Assembly: GCF_905475395.1 (NCBI RefSeq)
Contig: NC_058337.1
Location: 104,464,368-104,528,367, forward strand
Length of the DNA: 64,000 nt
Reading direction: 5' to 3'
Source of the DNA: Chrysoperla carnea
Lineage: Eukaryota; Arthropoda; Insecta; Neuroptera; Chrysopidae
Shown: in pieces, positions 61,916 through 64,000 of the stretch
How positions within the stretch are numbered: position 1 is the stretch's first letter
How the letters are laid out: every line of letters starts with the position of its first letter
The notes under the pieces: model-generated
Told to the model about the DNA's origin: nothing
Databases searched by the model: none
The model's input: only the letters and a program-made list of their open reading frames with translations
Position numbers and translations under genes: made by a program

Positions 61916-63619
61916 AGTTTGGCCGATTTTGATTTTATCTTTAACTTACAAAGAAGGTAATTATTAGTATAAATAAAGGTACATTTTTTAGTACACTATA
62001 AAAATTCCGTATGACTCCAGTCATTCATTTGATGATTCATTTCACGTAGATTAATAAATCATATATTTTTGCTTTACAAATTGAAAAGCTTCAAAAAATT
62101 AAAACGTTTCACAGAAAAGTTACTAACGCCAAAATGACCACGTTAAGTTTATGTATGGAAACATCATAAATATAAATAATAAAAATATAAAATAAAACGA
62201 AATATTTAGTTCTGGAATTCCTGAGGGTTTTAGAGAGATATAATACATTAAATAAAATCATTCCCACATTGATCATTAACCTATATATTTTCAAAAAATT
62301 CATCTTGTATTGTTCTTTCCAATGGAATCTGTACATTTTTATCAGCTCCTAAACGTTTGCATTTTTTTTTTATACAGGGCGTTCTGTTATTGACTGCAGA
62401 TCGTTGGCCTACAGTGAGCTCATAAAGACGAAGGAAAAAGTTATTTACCAATTTTGGATATGAGGCCCACTTTTCGAGATAATTAACAAAATAAATTAAT
62501 ATAATATTAATAAAAAGTAAATAAAAAGTAAATAACTATATCGAATCACAGTTCAATAAAATATTGAAAAATGTAAAGATATGTTGAAAATTTCGATTTT
62601 AAAAATCAGACCCATTACAATAATTTCCTATACTGGGGAGTTAGAATTTCAAATTTAACTTTGCAACTATTGAGCTAAATTTGTCTGAGGTACACATAAA
62701 AAGGCTGGTGTCATTTATGTTTGGCAAAAATTTTATAATTATCCCAAAATAATTAGTTATAATTGTTAAAACAAGTTTTTGCCCAACTTTTGGATAAATA
62801 AGAAAAAGAGATATTGAACAATATTATGCAACATTAGATTAAAACAATTAAGTTACGTCATTGATTAGATTGATAGATTGGTCAATATCCTACTAGAAAT
62901 TTTACACTATATTTTATACGTAATAAATAATTATCATAAACTTGTTAAAATATTACCATATAGAACATATACCTATCAATACAAAATGGTAAAATGTGCA
63001 ATATTGATAAGTTTCTTTAGTAAACATTTGGAAAAGCTCCTTTTGAAAGAATCTACGAATATTTACTATTGTCTTATTAATATATCCATCTTAGGTTTTC
63101 CTCTCACTTTTTGAAAAAGGGTAGACTTTAGGTGCTGCCACATGGAGATTCATGAATGGAATTTAATAAAAAAAAACGTTTACAGTTCTAGCGTGAGCTC
63201 AGTATAAAAATTTTGGGCCATCTCTGCACGACTAAGCTTTGATTGCAAATATCTCCAATATTCATTCAAATTAAATTTCAAATAAAAAAAATAGTTGCAT
63301 TACTAATTTATAGAAAAAACTGGATCAAAGACTGGCAGGTACATGTTTTTGTAAATTGAAGGACTGGCAGGTACATATGTTTTTGTAAATTGAAGAAGCT
63401 TGAAGTTTTTTGAAAAAAATTTGACGACCATCGCTTACAAAACGCTCATATCTTGAAAACGAAAAATCGCATGGGAATGAAAAGTAAGCTAACCAAATTC
63501 AAAAAGAAAAAGTGAGAGGTTATAATAATCTGTTTCAATTGACAAGTTTTAAACCTGTAATCCATATTAATAGTCGAAATGATTTAAGAACATTCATTTC
63601 CTACCTGATATTATTGTGT
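61916..63619. other. Gene-free AT-rich stretch
   Basis: No exon could be supported. 62373-62400 (ATACAGGGCGTTCTGTTATT) looks like the start of a dispersed repeat of the ACAGGGTG type. 63330-63395 is a 32-bp tandem duplication (GACTGGCAGGTACAT ... TTGTAAATTGAAG) differing by an AT dinucleotide. Confidence 0.45.
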
Positions 63620-64000
63620 TTTTGAAGGGTCAACACCTCTGGTAGAAATGATTCCGGGCACCTGACAGGGTTTCGTTCAATTTGCCCGGTTTGATATTAG
63701 GGCCCGACAAATCAACCCGGCTATTTGAATGACCAGAATGTAATGCGTGTTTTGGCCCCTTTCCGGTCACTACTCTGTGAACCATTTTTAGCTGTTGGAA
63801 CAACAACAGTGCTTTTGACCTAAACGGGCTTCAGATTGGAGAGTTCATCACATAAAGGCTGACTTCTCATGGTAAGACAGTGAAAGGAAGATGAGATATC
63901 GTTGTCTCTTCCTACCCATTGTGATATCTCCTGCGATAATGGTGATGCACTGATATTCCCAGTCATCCAATATACCTGTCGCCAAGCCAGTGCCTTTCAA
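63620..64000 (-). other. GC-richer block at the right edge, possible retroelement end
   Basis: Base composition rises sharply compared with the rest of the window, with words such as CCCGGTTTGA, GGGCCCGACA and CCTGTCGCCAAGCCAGTGCC. No long open frame fits within the visible part. Such a block in an AT-rich insect genome is often the terminal untranslated region of a LINE or other element running out of the window. Orientation is a guess. Confidence 0.35.

Noticed and set aside
1-64000. CRISPR array, operons or other prokaryotic systems
   Set aside because: No spaced short repeats, no compact gene strings; all coding models have introns, so the window is eukaryotic.

Overview
The window is animal nuclear DNA, almost certainly from an insect. 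It is strongly AT-rich, with intron-split genes using GT/AG splice sites and AATAAA poly(A) signals, and dispersed repeats of kinds common in insect genomes. I could not fix the order: CUB-trypsin proteins of this kind occur in Hemiptera, Hymenoptera, Neuroptera and others. No prokaryotic, organellar or viral gene was seen.

Layout. 1-24,300 is gene-poor and repeat-rich. Its only supportable coding piece is one 5' exon on the minus strand at 6,279-6,427. This stretch also holds two members of a hAT-type MITE family, two Helitron-like 3' ends and two fold-back elements. 24,334-27,119 (minus) is an eight-exon secreted protein with seven TIL (trypsin-inhibitor-like, cysteine-rich) domains; it lies between two direct repeats. 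33,221-34,017 is a short satellite-like array of about 315-bp monomers, seen again at 61,490-61,915. 34,490-39,009 (minus) is the insect orthologue of the centriolar distal-appendage protein CEP89, with an RFX X-box upstream. 40,326-58,870 (plus) is a tandem family of CUB-trypsin serine proteases: a truncated, frameshifted copy; two intact seven-exon genes (402 and 404 aa); and a 3' ghost copy keeping only part of the last intron and the last exon. 59,142-60,960 (minus) is a HAD phosphatase of the pseudouridine-5'-phosphatase (PUDP/GS1-like) family. The last ~380 bases are visibly GC-richer and may be the edge of a retroelement.

How it fits together. The TIL protein and the CUB proteases are both secreted and belong to classes that often meet (inhibitor and trypsin-like protease), but the sequence gives no direct evidence of pairing. 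The protease cluster shows birth and death of gene copies clearly: identical exon lengths and phases, duplicated 3' flanks, and partial copies at both ends. Mobile elements sit in introns of several genes: a pogo-like element in the first intron of the broken protease, a fold-back element in intron 4 of protease A, and a hAT MITE in intron 2 of CEP89.

All splice models come from reading splice signals, phase and homology by eye. Repeat boundaries are approximate unless target-site duplications are given.
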